This document shows positions 53,498 to 62,054 of a stretch of DNA of 64,000 nucleotides, piece by piece. The notes below the pieces were generated by a model. That model saw only the letters and a list, made by a program, of their open reading frames with translations. It made no database searches and was not told the DNA's origin. Each line of letters begins with the position of its first letter. The first letter of the stretch is position 1. The stretch is from Streptomyces toyocaensis (lineage in GTDB: Bacteria; Actinomycetota; Actinomycetes; Streptomycetales; Streptomycetaceae). The stretch covers positions 62,001-126,000 of the forward strand of contig NZ_JFCB01000018.1 of NCBI RefSeq assembly GCF_000725125.1. The letters are read 5' to 3'. The translations under genes and the position numbers were made by a program.

Positions 53498-54760
53498 ATG
53501 GCCGTCGTCCGTGACCTGCGCGTTCTGCTGCGCTTTCAGGGCTTCAGACGCCTGCTCGCCGTCCGGGTGCTCTCCCAGGGCGCCGACGGCGTCTTCCAGG
53601 TCGCGCTCGCCTCTTACGTGGTCTTCTCGCCGGAAAGGCAGACGTCGGCCGCAGCGATCGCCTCCGCGATGGCGGTGCTGCTCCTCCCGTACTCCCTGGT
53701 GGGGCCCTTCGCCGGGGTCCTGCTGGACCGCTGGCGCCGCCGCCAGGTGTTCCTGTACGGCAACCTGCTGCGCGCTCTGATGGCATCCGTGACCGCCCTC
53801 CTCATCCTCGGCCAGGTGCCCGACTGGCTCCTGTTCGTCTCCGCTCTGTGCGTCACCGGAGTGAACCGCTTCGTCCTCGCGGGACTGTCCGCCGCGCTGC
53901 CGCGCGTGGTCGACAGCGAGCGGCTGGTCATCGCCAACTCCCTGTCACCGACCGCCGGCACACTCGCCGCGACAGCAGGGGGCGGCCTGGCCTTCGTCGT
54001 CCGCCTGCTCGTCGCCGATTCCGATGCGGCGGTGGTGCTCGTGGGCGCCGCGCTGTACCTGTGCGCGGCCATGGCATCACTGCGCATGGCGAAGGAACTG
54101 CTGGGCCCCGACCGGGCGCTGGTACGTCCCCGGCTGTCCACGGCGCTCACCGGCACCGTGCGCGATCTGAGGGCGGGGGTGCGTCATCTCGCCGAACCAC
54201 CGCGCAGAGGGGCGGCCTGGGCGCTGACGGCGATGTCGCTGATGCGGTTCTGCTACGGCGCCGTGCTCGTCCTTCTGCTGATGCTGTGCCGGTACGCGTT
54301 GACCTCGACCACGGACGAGGGACTGGCCCTGCTGGGACTGGCGTTGGGGGCCTCGGGCGCCGGCTTCTTCGCCGCGGCCGTCATGACCCCCTGGGCCGCC
54401 GGGCGGCTCGGTCCCGGTCGCTGGATCGTGGTGTGCGCCGCGTCAGCCGCGGTGCTGGTGCCCGCGCTCGGCCTGCCGTTCGCCGCCGGCCCGCTCCTGG
54501 CCGGGGCGTTCGTCCTGGGGCTGACCACCCAGGGTGCCAAGATCGCCACCGACACCATCGTGCAGTCCACCGTCGAGGACGGCTTCCGCGGCCGGATCTT
54601 CTCCCTGTACGACGTCCTGTTCAACGTGGCCTTCGTCGGCGCCGCCGCGGTGGCCGCCCTGATGCTTCCACCCGACGGCCGATCCGTCCCGCTGGTGGTA
54701 ACAATCGCCGTTATCTACGGAGCAGTAGCTATGGCTATGGCCCGCTTTGCCCGTCAGTAA
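53498..54760 (+). CDS. MFS transporter
   Basis: 420 residues with about twelve membrane segments; VGPFAGVLLDRWRRRQVF is the loop 2-3 signature. Exporter, substrate unknown. The ATG at 53498 (MAVVRDLRVLLRFQGFR) is preferred to the longer frame. Follows ino1 by 79 bases. Confidence 0.9.
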   Translation: MAVVRDLRVLLRFQGFRRLLAVRVLSQGADGVFQVALASYVVFSPERQTSAAAIASAMAVLLLPYSLVGPFAGVLLDRWRRRQVFLYGNLLRALMASVTALLILGQVPDWLLFVSALCVTGVNRFVLAGLSAALPRVVDSERLVIANSLSPTAGTLAATAGGGLAFVVRLLVADSDAAVVLVGAALYLCAAMASLRMAKELLGPDRALVRPRLSTALTGTVRDLRAGVRHLAEPPRRGAAWALTAMSLMRFCYGAVLVLLLMLCRYALTSTTDEGLALLGLALGASGAGFFAAAVMTPWAAGRLGPGRWIVVCAASAAVLVPALGLPFAAGPLLAGAFVLGLTTQGAKIATDTIVQSTVEDGFRGRIFSLYDVLFNVAFVGAAAVAALMLPPDGRSVPLVVTIAVIYGAVAMAMARFARQ

Positions 54761-54883
54761 GTGTCACATCAACGCCACAGAGCTTTCCAGGGCTACAGAG
54801 TTGTCAGTGCGGGCCGGTAGCTTACGTGCGTCTTATCAGCGCATCGTTCGCGCCACGCACCCATGTTCTAGGGGGACTCCCAA

Positions 54884-55384
54884 GTGACCACTCCGCCGCC
54901 CCAGGGCAACCCGTTCGCACAGGGGCAGCAGCAGCCCTACGGCCAGCCCCAGGGCCAGGCCCCCTACCCGCCCCAGGGCGGCTTCCCGCAGCAGGCCGGC
55001 CAGCCGGGCTTCCCCCCGCCGGGCGCCCCGGTCCCGCCCCAGCAGGGCCGCAAGATCAGCTTCAAGATGATCAAGAACATCGTCATCGTTCTGGTCGTTG
55101 CGGGTGTGGCCATCGGCGGCTACATCTCGAGCCGGGACGACGCCAACACCGCCGCGGTCGGGGACTGCATGCACCGGGGCAGCTCGGACGACAACAGCCC
55201 GGACCTCGAGGTCGTGGACTGCGGTGACGCGAAGGCGCAGTACACGGTGCTCGCCAAGATCGAAGGAAACTTCTCCGGTCTCACAGCCCAGACGAAGTGC
55301 GATGCGGCGGCCAAGGACTTCGAGTACGTCTACACGGAGACCAACGGCAGCAAGAGCTTCCTTCTCTGCTTGAAGGACAAGTAA
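54884..55384 (+). CDS. Pro/Gln-rich membrane-anchored protein (LppU/SCO3897-like)
   Basis: 166 residues. A Pro/Gln/Gly-rich N-terminus (about 1-50, repeats such as PYGQPQGQ), one membrane helix (NIVIVLVVAGVAIGGYI), then an extracytoplasmic domain with four Cys residues that could form two disulfides. I recall an LppU/SCO3897 family with this layout. GTG start, GGGGGACT upstream. Confidence 0.75.
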   Translation: MTTPPPQGNPFAQGQQQPYGQPQGQAPYPPQGGFPQQAGQPGFPPPGAPVPPQQGRKISFKMIKNIVIVLVVAGVAIGGYISSRDDANTAAVGDCMHRGSSDDNSPDLEVVDCGDAKAQYTVLAKIEGNFSGLTAQTKCDAAAKDFEYVYTETNGSKSFLLCLKDK

Positions 55385-55413
55385 GGACGAGTAAAAGAGA
55401 CGGACAGGGCGGT

Positions 55414-55427
55414 GTTTCACGTGAAAC
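55414..55427. other. parS site in a 28-bp perfect palindrome
   Basis: GTTTCACGTGAAAC at the centre of a perfect palindrome spanning 55407-55434, between two convergent genes. Confidence 0.92.
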
Positions 55428-55465
55428 ACCGCCCCCGCCATGTCAGCGGGGTTCAGCGGGGTCAT

Positions 55466-55479
55466 GTTTCACGTGAAAC
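55466..55479. other. parS site in a 32-bp perfect palindrome
   Basis: GTTTCACGTGAAAC at the centre of a perfect palindrome spanning 55457-55488, 52 bases from the previous parS. The pair lies just before the end of the CCA-adding enzyme gene. Confidence 0.92.
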
Positions 55480-55497
55480 ATGACCCCGTTCGCACGC

Positions 55498-56964
55498 TCA
55501 GTCCTGCTGCGCGGACCACCACTCCTTGAGTGCGGCCACCGCCGCATCGTGCTCCATCGGACCGTTCTCCAGCCGGAGCTCCAGCATGTGCTTGTACGCC
55601 TGACCGACAGCCGGGCCCGGCTTGACGCCGAGGATCTCCATGATCTGGTTGCCGTCGAGGTCCGGACGGATGGCGTCCAGCTCCTCCTGATCCTGGAGCT
55701 GGGCGATCCGCTCTTCCAGGCCGTCATACGCGCGGGAGAGAGCGGCGGCCTTGCGCCGGTTGCGGGTGGTGCAGTCCGAGCGGGTCAGCTTGTGCAACCG
55801 GCTGAGGAGTGGGCCGGCATCGCGGACGTAGCGGCGGACGGCGGAGTCCGTCCATTCACCCGTGCCGTAGCCGTGGAAGCGCAGATGAAGCTCGACGAGA
55901 CGTGAGACGTCCTTCACCAGCTCGTTGGAGTACTTCAGCGCCGTCAGACGCTTCTTCGTCATCTTGGCCCCGACCACTTCGTGGTGGTGGAACGAGACAC
56001 GGCCGTCCTTTTCGAACCGGCGGGTTCGGGGCTTGCCGATGTCATGCAGCAGGGCCGCCAGCCGAAGGGTCAGGTCGGGGCCGTCCTCCTCCAGAGCGAT
56101 CGCCTGTTCAAGAACGATCAGCGAGTGCTCGTAGACGTCCTTGTGCCGATGGTGCTCGTCCCTCTCCAGGTGCAGGGCCGGCAGCTCGGGCAGCACGTAC
56201 TCGGCGATCCCGGTGTCCACGAGCAGGGACAACCCCTTGCGGGGGTGCGTGGACACGATCAGTTTGTTCAGCTCGTCCCGCACGCGTTCCGCGGACACGA
56301 TCTCGATGCGCCCGGCCATCTCCTTCATCGCGGTGACGACCTCGGGCGCCACCTCGAAGTCGAGCTGAGCGGCGAACCGAGCGGCCCGCATCATCCGCAG
56401 GGGGTCGTCCGAGAAGGACTCCTCGGGGGTGCCCGGGGTGCGCAGCACACGCGTCGCGAGGTCGCCGAGACCGCCGTGCGGATCGACGAACCTCTTCTCC
56501 GGCAGGGAGACGGCCATCGCGTTCACGGTGAAATCGCGGCGCACGAGATCCTGCTCGATCGAGTCGCCGTACGACACCTCCGGCTTGCGGGAGGTGCGGT
56601 CGTAGGCCTCCGACCGATAGGTGGTCACCTCGATCTGGAAGCTCCGGTCGGTGTCACCGACCCGCGCGTTCTTCTGCGCACCGACCGTTCCGAAGGCGAT
56701 CCCGACCTCCCAGACGGCGTCCGCCCAGGGGCGCACGATCTTCAATACGTCCTGCGGATGCGCGTCGGTGGTGAAGTCCAGGTCGTTGCCGAGACGGCCG
56801 AGCAGCGCGTCGCGCACCGAACCGCCGACCAGGGCGAGTGAGAACCCTGCCTCCTGGAAGCGGCGGGCGAGGTCGTCGGCGACAGGGGCGACCCGGAGCA
56901 GTTCGCTCACGGCGCGGTCCTGCACCTGGCTCAGGGCACTGGTTTCTTCGTTGGCGTTCGGCAC
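55498..56964 (-). CDS. cca: CCA tRNA nucleotidyltransferase
   Basis: 488 residues. Class II nucleotidyltransferase head with LVGGSVRDALLGR and DLDFTTD (the two catalytic Asp), the tail signature RDFTVNAMAVS, and an HD domain (HKDVYEHSLI; LLHDIGKPRTR). It may instead be the poly(A) polymerase-type relative; in S. coelicolor the locus is annotated pcnA. GTG start at 56964; no clear ribosome site. Confidence 0.93.
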   Translation of the reverse strand: MPNANEETSALSQVQDRAVSELLRVAPVADDLARRFQEAGFSLALVGGSVRDALLGRLGNDLDFTTDAHPQDVLKIVRPWADAVWEVGIAFGTVGAQKNARVGDTDRSFQIEVTTYRSEAYDRTSRKPEVSYGDSIEQDLVRRDFTVNAMAVSLPEKRFVDPHGGLGDLATRVLRTPGTPEESFSDDPLRMMRAARFAAQLDFEVAPEVVTAMKEMAGRIEIVSAERVRDELNKLIVSTHPRKGLSLLVDTGIAEYVLPELPALHLERDEHHRHKDVYEHSLIVLEQAIALEEDGPDLTLRLAALLHDIGKPRTRRFEKDGRVSFHHHEVVGAKMTKKRLTALKYSNELVKDVSRLVELHLRFHGYGTGEWTDSAVRRYVRDAGPLLSRLHKLTRSDCTTRNRRKAAALSRAYDGLEERIAQLQDQEELDAIRPDLDGNQIMEILGVKPGPAVGQAYKHMLELRLENGPMEHDAAVAALKEWWSAQQD

Positions 56965-57163
56965 AACAGAAGAGGGTACGTGGCCCGAACGGCCGGAACC
57001 TCCTCCATTATGTGCGCGCGGACACCCCCGTCGATACACGGACAAGGCCCGCCTCTCACGATCTTGTGGTCCGGTCCGCGGCACTTCCCCTCAGCGCACA
57101 TCGTTACCATGCCTGGACGCACATTCCGACGACCACTGACGACGACGAGGGACGGGCAAGCGC

Positions 57164-59548
57164 GTGGCCGAGGCGGCAGACTTCCAGGGGACACGTCCCT
57201 CACCTGCCCGCCGCTGGCTGCGGCGTACCGGAGCCCTGCTCGCCGGAGCACCCCTGCTTGCCGGGCTCCTCCAGTTCCCGGCCGCGTCCCCCGCGGACGC
57301 CGCGACACCGGACACCTCGCAGGCTCCCTCCGGGGCGGGCTCGGTCTCCGTGTCGGTCGACTCCCTGAGCCCGGGCGCCCCGACCGGCGGTGACACCGTG
57401 ACCGTGTCCGGAACGGTGACCAACCGGGGCAAGCAGACCGTCACCGACGCACGTGTCGGCCTGCGCGTCGGCCCGCTGCTGAACACGCGCTCGGGCATCG
57501 ACTCCGTCGCCCGGAACAGCGACGACGTCCAGAGCGCCGTCGGCCCGGAGGTCGACGACAAGTACTCGGAGGAGTTCTCCAAACTCACTCCGGGCGTCTC
57601 GCAGCCCTTCACCCTGTCGGTGCCCGTGGACGAACTGGACCTGGGGCAGGACGGCGTGTACCAGCTGGCCGTGGCTCTCGCCGGGGAGACCTCCGCCCAG
57701 CCGTGGGAGCAGACGCTCGGTGTCCAGCGGACGTTCCTGCCGTGGCAGCCCGAGGAAGCCGGCACAAGGACGAGGACGACGTTCATGTGGCCTCTGATCT
57801 CCACCGTCCACATGACGGCGGAGACACGCGCGGACGAGCAGCAGACGCCGGTCTTCCACGACGACGACCTCGCCAAGGAGATCTCACCGGGCGGGCGGCT
57901 GGACCGGATGGTGGCGCTGGGCAAGGACCTCGACGTCACCTGGGTGATCGATCCGGACCTGCTGGCGTCCGTCGAGGCGATGACCGACCGTTACGAAGTG
58001 CCCGGCGAGGGTGACGACACCGTCCTCGGCGGCCACCAGGAGGTCGCCAAGCGGTGGCTCACCGAGGTGCAGGAGGCGGTGGCGGACAAGGAGGTCGTCG
58101 CGCTGCCGTTCGGCGACCCCGACCTGGCCTCGCTCGCTCACAACGGCACGTCCGTCACCGGATCCCTGAGTCACCTCAAGGAAGCCACCGACGTCGCCTC
58201 CGGCACCGTCGAGTCGATTCTCCACGTGAAGCCCACCACGGACTTCTCCTGGCCGGTCGACGGCGCCGTCGACCCCTCCGTCATCAGGGTCGCCACGTCC
58301 GCCGGAGCCGACAAGGTGATCGCCCGCAGCGACACCTTCGAGGACACCGGTCTGACGTACACGACCACCGCGCCCCGCCCCATCGGGGGCGGCACCACGG
58401 CGGTCGTCGCGGACGCGCGGCTGTCCACGGCCTTCCAGGGCGACATGACCAGGGCCTCCACGTCGACCCTCGCGGTGCAGCGGTTCCTCGCCCAGAGCCT
58501 GACCCTCGGCCTGCAGACGGACCGGCAGCGCAGCGTCGTCGTCGCGCCGCAGCGCACACCGTCGGCGAGCCAGGCCCAGACGATGGCAGAGGCCTTCGAG
58601 ATCCTGCAGGACGGCACCTGGGCCGAGCCCCAGGGCCTCACGGCGGCGGCAAGGGCGAAACCGGACCCCGCCGCCACCACCAGGGTCCCCGCGGCCTCCT
58701 CCTACCCCTCCTCGCTGCGCAGGCAGGAGCTCCCGAAGACGACGTTCGAGCAGATCGCCAGGACACAGGCCAAGCTCGACAAGTTCAAGGTGATCCTCTC
58801 CGACCAGTCCCGCGTGGTGACACCGTTCGGACGCGCCCTGAACCGGGGCATGTCGGTGTCGTGGCGGGGCCGGCAGGCCGAGTCGGCGATCCACCGCAGC
58901 GGAGTCGAGTCCTACCTGGACGGGCTCATCAGCCAGGTGAGACTGATCGACAAGTCGGAGACCAAGCTCTCCGGCCGGAGTGCCATGATCCCCGTGACGG
59001 TCCAGAACAACCTGGTACAGGGCGTCGAGCACCTGGTACTGCGGCTCACCTCCACTAACCCGACCCGTCTGGAGATCGGCGGGGACGCCTACGAGGAGCA
59101 GCCCGTCGCCGTCTCCGGCGGTCACAGCCAGTCGGTGAAGTTCACCACGTCCGCCAACGCCAACGGCCGGGCGACGGTGGTCGCCCAGCTGTACACACAG
59201 GACGGCCGGAAGTACGGCGACCCCGTCACGTTCGACGTGAAGGTCACCGAGATCACCGCCACGGTGATGCTGGTCATCGGCGGTGGCGTGCTGCTGCTCG
59301 TCCTCGCCGGCTTCCGGATGTACACCCAGCGCAAGCGTGCCGCGGTCCGCGAGACCGACGAGCAGGAGCACGGGGCGGACGAGGACGCCGACAGCCCGCA
59401 GAACCCCGAAGCCCCGGGGGCGCGTCTCACCCGGGAATCCGCAACGGGATCCCGGAAGGACGGCCCGGAGCAGCCGAGTGACCCGGCACCGGACACCGCA
59501 CCGGAAAGCGCCGACCCGTCCGGCACGGGTGAGAGAGTGGACCGTTGA
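57164..59548 (+). CDS. Exported membrane-anchored protein, DUF6049 type
   Basis: 794 residues. Signal peptide (WLRRTGALLAGAPLLAGLLQ), a long extracytoplasmic part of beta-sandwich character (TVTVSGTVTNRGKQTVTDA), a single C-terminal helix (VMLVIGGGVLLLVLAGF, about residue 702) and a charged cytoplasmic tail. In Actinobacteria this gene regularly precedes murJ. Function unknown; a role in the cell-wall machinery is inferred from its place. GTG start. Confidence 0.85.
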   Translation: MAEAADFQGTRPSPARRWLRRTGALLAGAPLLAGLLQFPAASPADAATPDTSQAPSGAGSVSVSVDSLSPGAPTGGDTVTVSGTVTNRGKQTVTDARVGLRVGPLLNTRSGIDSVARNSDDVQSAVGPEVDDKYSEEFSKLTPGVSQPFTLSVPVDELDLGQDGVYQLAVALAGETSAQPWEQTLGVQRTFLPWQPEEAGTRTRTTFMWPLISTVHMTAETRADEQQTPVFHDDDLAKEISPGGRLDRMVALGKDLDVTWVIDPDLLASVEAMTDRYEVPGEGDDTVLGGHQEVAKRWLTEVQEAVADKEVVALPFGDPDLASLAHNGTSVTGSLSHLKEATDVASGTVESILHVKPTTDFSWPVDGAVDPSVIRVATSAGADKVIARSDTFEDTGLTYTTTAPRPIGGGTTAVVADARLSTAFQGDMTRASTSTLAVQRFLAQSLTLGLQTDRQRSVVVAPQRTPSASQAQTMAEAFEILQDGTWAEPQGLTAAARAKPDPAATTRVPAASSYPSSLRRQELPKTTFEQIARTQAKLDKFKVILSDQSRVVTPFGRALNRGMSVSWRGRQAESAIHRSGVESYLDGLISQVRLIDKSETKLSGRSAMIPVTVQNNLVQGVEHLVLRLTSTNPTRLEIGGDAYEEQPVAVSGGHSQSVKFTTSANANGRATVVAQLYTQDGRKYGDPVTFDVKVTEITATVMLVIGGGVLLLVLAGFRMYTQRKRAAVRETDEQEHGADEDADSPQNPEAPGARLTRESATGSRKDGPEQPSDPAPDTAPESADPSGTGERVDR

Positions 59549-59591
59549 GGATGTCGTGGCCGTGGGCCCGGGACGATGAGGTGGGGTAACC

Positions 59592-61913
59592 ATGAACGCG
59601 CCGTACGACGGTGACCGCGGTCATGCCGCGGGCAACTCGGGCTTCCCCGAGTCGGACCCCCACGAGGGTCCGCCGCCCGGGCACGACCAGGTGCCGCAGC
59701 CGCCCGCCGACATGTACGTCCAGGACGCCTACGACCAGGACCCCTACCGGGCGCAGGACATCGCCGCCCAGGACCCGGTCGCGGAGGCGCTGTACGACCG
59801 CGCCGCGCACCCGCCGCCCCCGCCGGGCGCCCACCCCCCTCAGGAGCCGCTGTACGGGCCTCCGCCCCAGTCGCCGTACGCCCCCGACCCACGGGTGTGG
59901 GCCAGGACCCCCGCACCGGAACCGGACGGCCCCACGCAGTACCTGCCGTACGGCGACGACCCGCGCACGACACAGTTCGTGGGCGTGGACGACCTGGTCG
60001 GCCAGGCCGGGGAGCAGCGCCACGAACCGGATGCCTTCGCCCACCTCTTCCGTGACCAGCAGCAGAGCGGCGCCTTCCCGGACCAGCAGCAGGACGGTGG
60101 CTACCCTCCACAGCACGGCGGTGGGCACCCAGGACACCCGCCGGTGAGCGGCCATCAGCCGTACACGTCCGCACCGGTGCCCGGCCCCGCGTCCCCGACG
60201 CCCGGCCACTACGCGGGCGCCACCCCGCCCCCCACCGCCGAGGCACCGGTCCCGGAATCCGCGCCTGCCCCCGCGAAGAAGGGCGGCCGCGCCGGGGGAC
60301 TGCTGAAGTCGAGCGCCGTGATGGCGGCGGGCACGATGGTGTCCCGCCTCACCGGGTTCATCCGCTCCGCACTGATCGTTTCAGCACTGGGCCTCGGCCT
60401 CCTCGGCGACTCCTTCCAGGTCGCCTACCAGCTGCCGACGATGATCTACATCCTGACCGTCGGCGGAGGCCTCAACTCCGTCTTCGTGCCGCAGCTCGTG
60501 CGGGCTATGAAGGACGACGAGGACGGCGGCGAGGCGTACGCCAACCGCCTGCTCACCCTGGTGATGGTGGCCCTGGTCGCCCTCACGGCCCTGGCGTGGC
60601 TGGCCGCGCCGCTCCTGGTGCGCGCGCTGTCGAACCCTGTCGCCACCAACCCCGCGGCCAACGACGTCGCCGTCACCTTCACCCGCTTCTTCCTGCCCTC
60701 GATCTTCTTCATGGGCGTCCATGTGGTGATGGGTCAGATCCTCAACGCGCGAGGCCGGTTCGGCGCGATGATGTGGACCCCGGTGCTGAACAACATCGTC
60801 ATCATCGTCACGCTCGGCACGTTCATCTGGGTCTACGGCTCCGCGGCGGACTCGCAGATGAAGGTCACGAACATCCCGCCGGAGGGTGTGCGGCTCCTGG
60901 GCGTCGGCGTTCTGCTCGGGCTCGTCGTCCAGGCCCTGGCGATGATTCCGTACCTGCGCGAGACCGGATTCCGTATCCGCCTGCGCTTCGACTGGAAAGG
61001 ACACGGGCTCGGCAAGGCTGCCATGCTCGCCAAGTGGACCATCTTGTTCGTCCTCGCCAACCAGGCGGGCGCACTGGTGGTCACCCAGTTGTCCACAGCC
61101 GCTGGTCTCGATTCCCGCGTGGAGGGCACCGGTTTCGCCGCCTACGCCAACGCCCAGCTGATCTGGGGCCTGCCCCAGGCCATCATCACCGTCTCCCTGA
61201 TGGCCGCTCTCCTGCCCCGCATCTCCCGCTCGGCAGCCGACGACGACGCCGGTGCCGTCCGTGACGACATCTCCCAGGGCCTGCGCACCACAGCCGTGGC
61301 CATCGTGCCGATCGCCTTCGGCTTCGTCTCGCTCGGCATCCCGATGTGCACGCTGATGTTCGGCTCCTCGGGCACCGGGGCGGCCACCAACATGGGCTAC
61401 ATGCTGATGGCCTTCGGTCTCGGCCTGATCCCCTACTCCGTGCAGTACGTCGTCCTGCGCGCCTTCTACGCCTACGAGGACACCCGAACCCCCTTTTACA
61501 ACACGGTCATCGTGGCCGCGGGCAACGCGATCGCCTCGGGCGTCTGCTACTTCGTGCTTCCGGCCCGCTGGGCCGTGGTGGGCATGTCCGCCTCCTACGG
61601 CCTGGCCTACGTGATCGGTGTCGGCGTCGCGTGGCGCCGACTGCGCAAGCGGCTGGGCGGGGACCTGGACGGCGCCCGGGTGCTGCGGACCTACGCCCGG
61701 TTGTGCATCGCCTCCGTTCCCGCCGCCGCGCTGAGTGGCGCGGCCTGCTACGGGATCAGTCAGACACTGGGCCAGGGGGTCGTCGGCTCGCTCGCCGCGC
61801 TGCTGGGTGGCGGCGCCGTGCTGCTCGGGATCTTCTACGTGGCGGCCCGGCGGATGCGGATCGACGAAGTCAACTCACTGGTCGGTATGGTGCGCGGACG
61901 CCTGGGACGCTGA
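59592..61913 (+). CDS. murJ: Lipid II flippase MurJ (MviN)
   Basis: 773 residues. An N-terminal Pro/Gln-rich cytoplasmic extension of about 235 residues, then 14 membrane segments starting LLKSSAVMAAGTMVSRLTGF; VGGGLNSVFVPQLV and ARGRFGAMMWTPVLNN are conserved. Flips lipid II for peptidoglycan synthesis. In M. tuberculosis MviN carries its own pseudokinase; here that part is encoded by the next gene. Confidence 0.95.
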   Translation: MNAPYDGDRGHAAGNSGFPESDPHEGPPPGHDQVPQPPADMYVQDAYDQDPYRAQDIAAQDPVAEALYDRAAHPPPPPGAHPPQEPLYGPPPQSPYAPDPRVWARTPAPEPDGPTQYLPYGDDPRTTQFVGVDDLVGQAGEQRHEPDAFAHLFRDQQQSGAFPDQQQDGGYPPQHGGGHPGHPPVSGHQPYTSAPVPGPASPTPGHYAGATPPPTAEAPVPESAPAPAKKGGRAGGLLKSSAVMAAGTMVSRLTGFIRSALIVSALGLGLLGDSFQVAYQLPTMIYILTVGGGLNSVFVPQLVRAMKDDEDGGEAYANRLLTLVMVALVALTALAWLAAPLLVRALSNPVATNPAANDVAVTFTRFFLPSIFFMGVHVVMGQILNARGRFGAMMWTPVLNNIVIIVTLGTFIWVYGSAADSQMKVTNIPPEGVRLLGVGVLLGLVVQALAMIPYLRETGFRIRLRFDWKGHGLGKAAMLAKWTILFVLANQAGALVVTQLSTAAGLDSRVEGTGFAAYANAQLIWGLPQAIITVSLMAALLPRISRSAADDDAGAVRDDISQGLRTTAVAIVPIAFGFVSLGIPMCTLMFGSSGTGAATNMGYMLMAFGLGLIPYSVQYVVLRAFYAYEDTRTPFYNTVIVAAGNAIASGVCYFVLPARWAVVGMSASYGLAYVIGVGVAWRRLRKRLGGDLDGARVLRTYARLCIASVPAAALSGAACYGISQTLGQGVVGSLAALLGGGAVLLGIFYVAARRMRIDEVNSLVGMVRGRLGR

Positions 61914-62054
61914 GACGGGGGGTAGGCGCACAACCATCATCCGCCCCTGTGTGTCGTGCATAGCGGCGGACTGTGGGCACAATTGGTCTCGGCGTCGAAC
62001 GGCGCGCGACGGACGCCGGCCGACGCGCATGGGATGGGGAGGCAGGGAACGACG

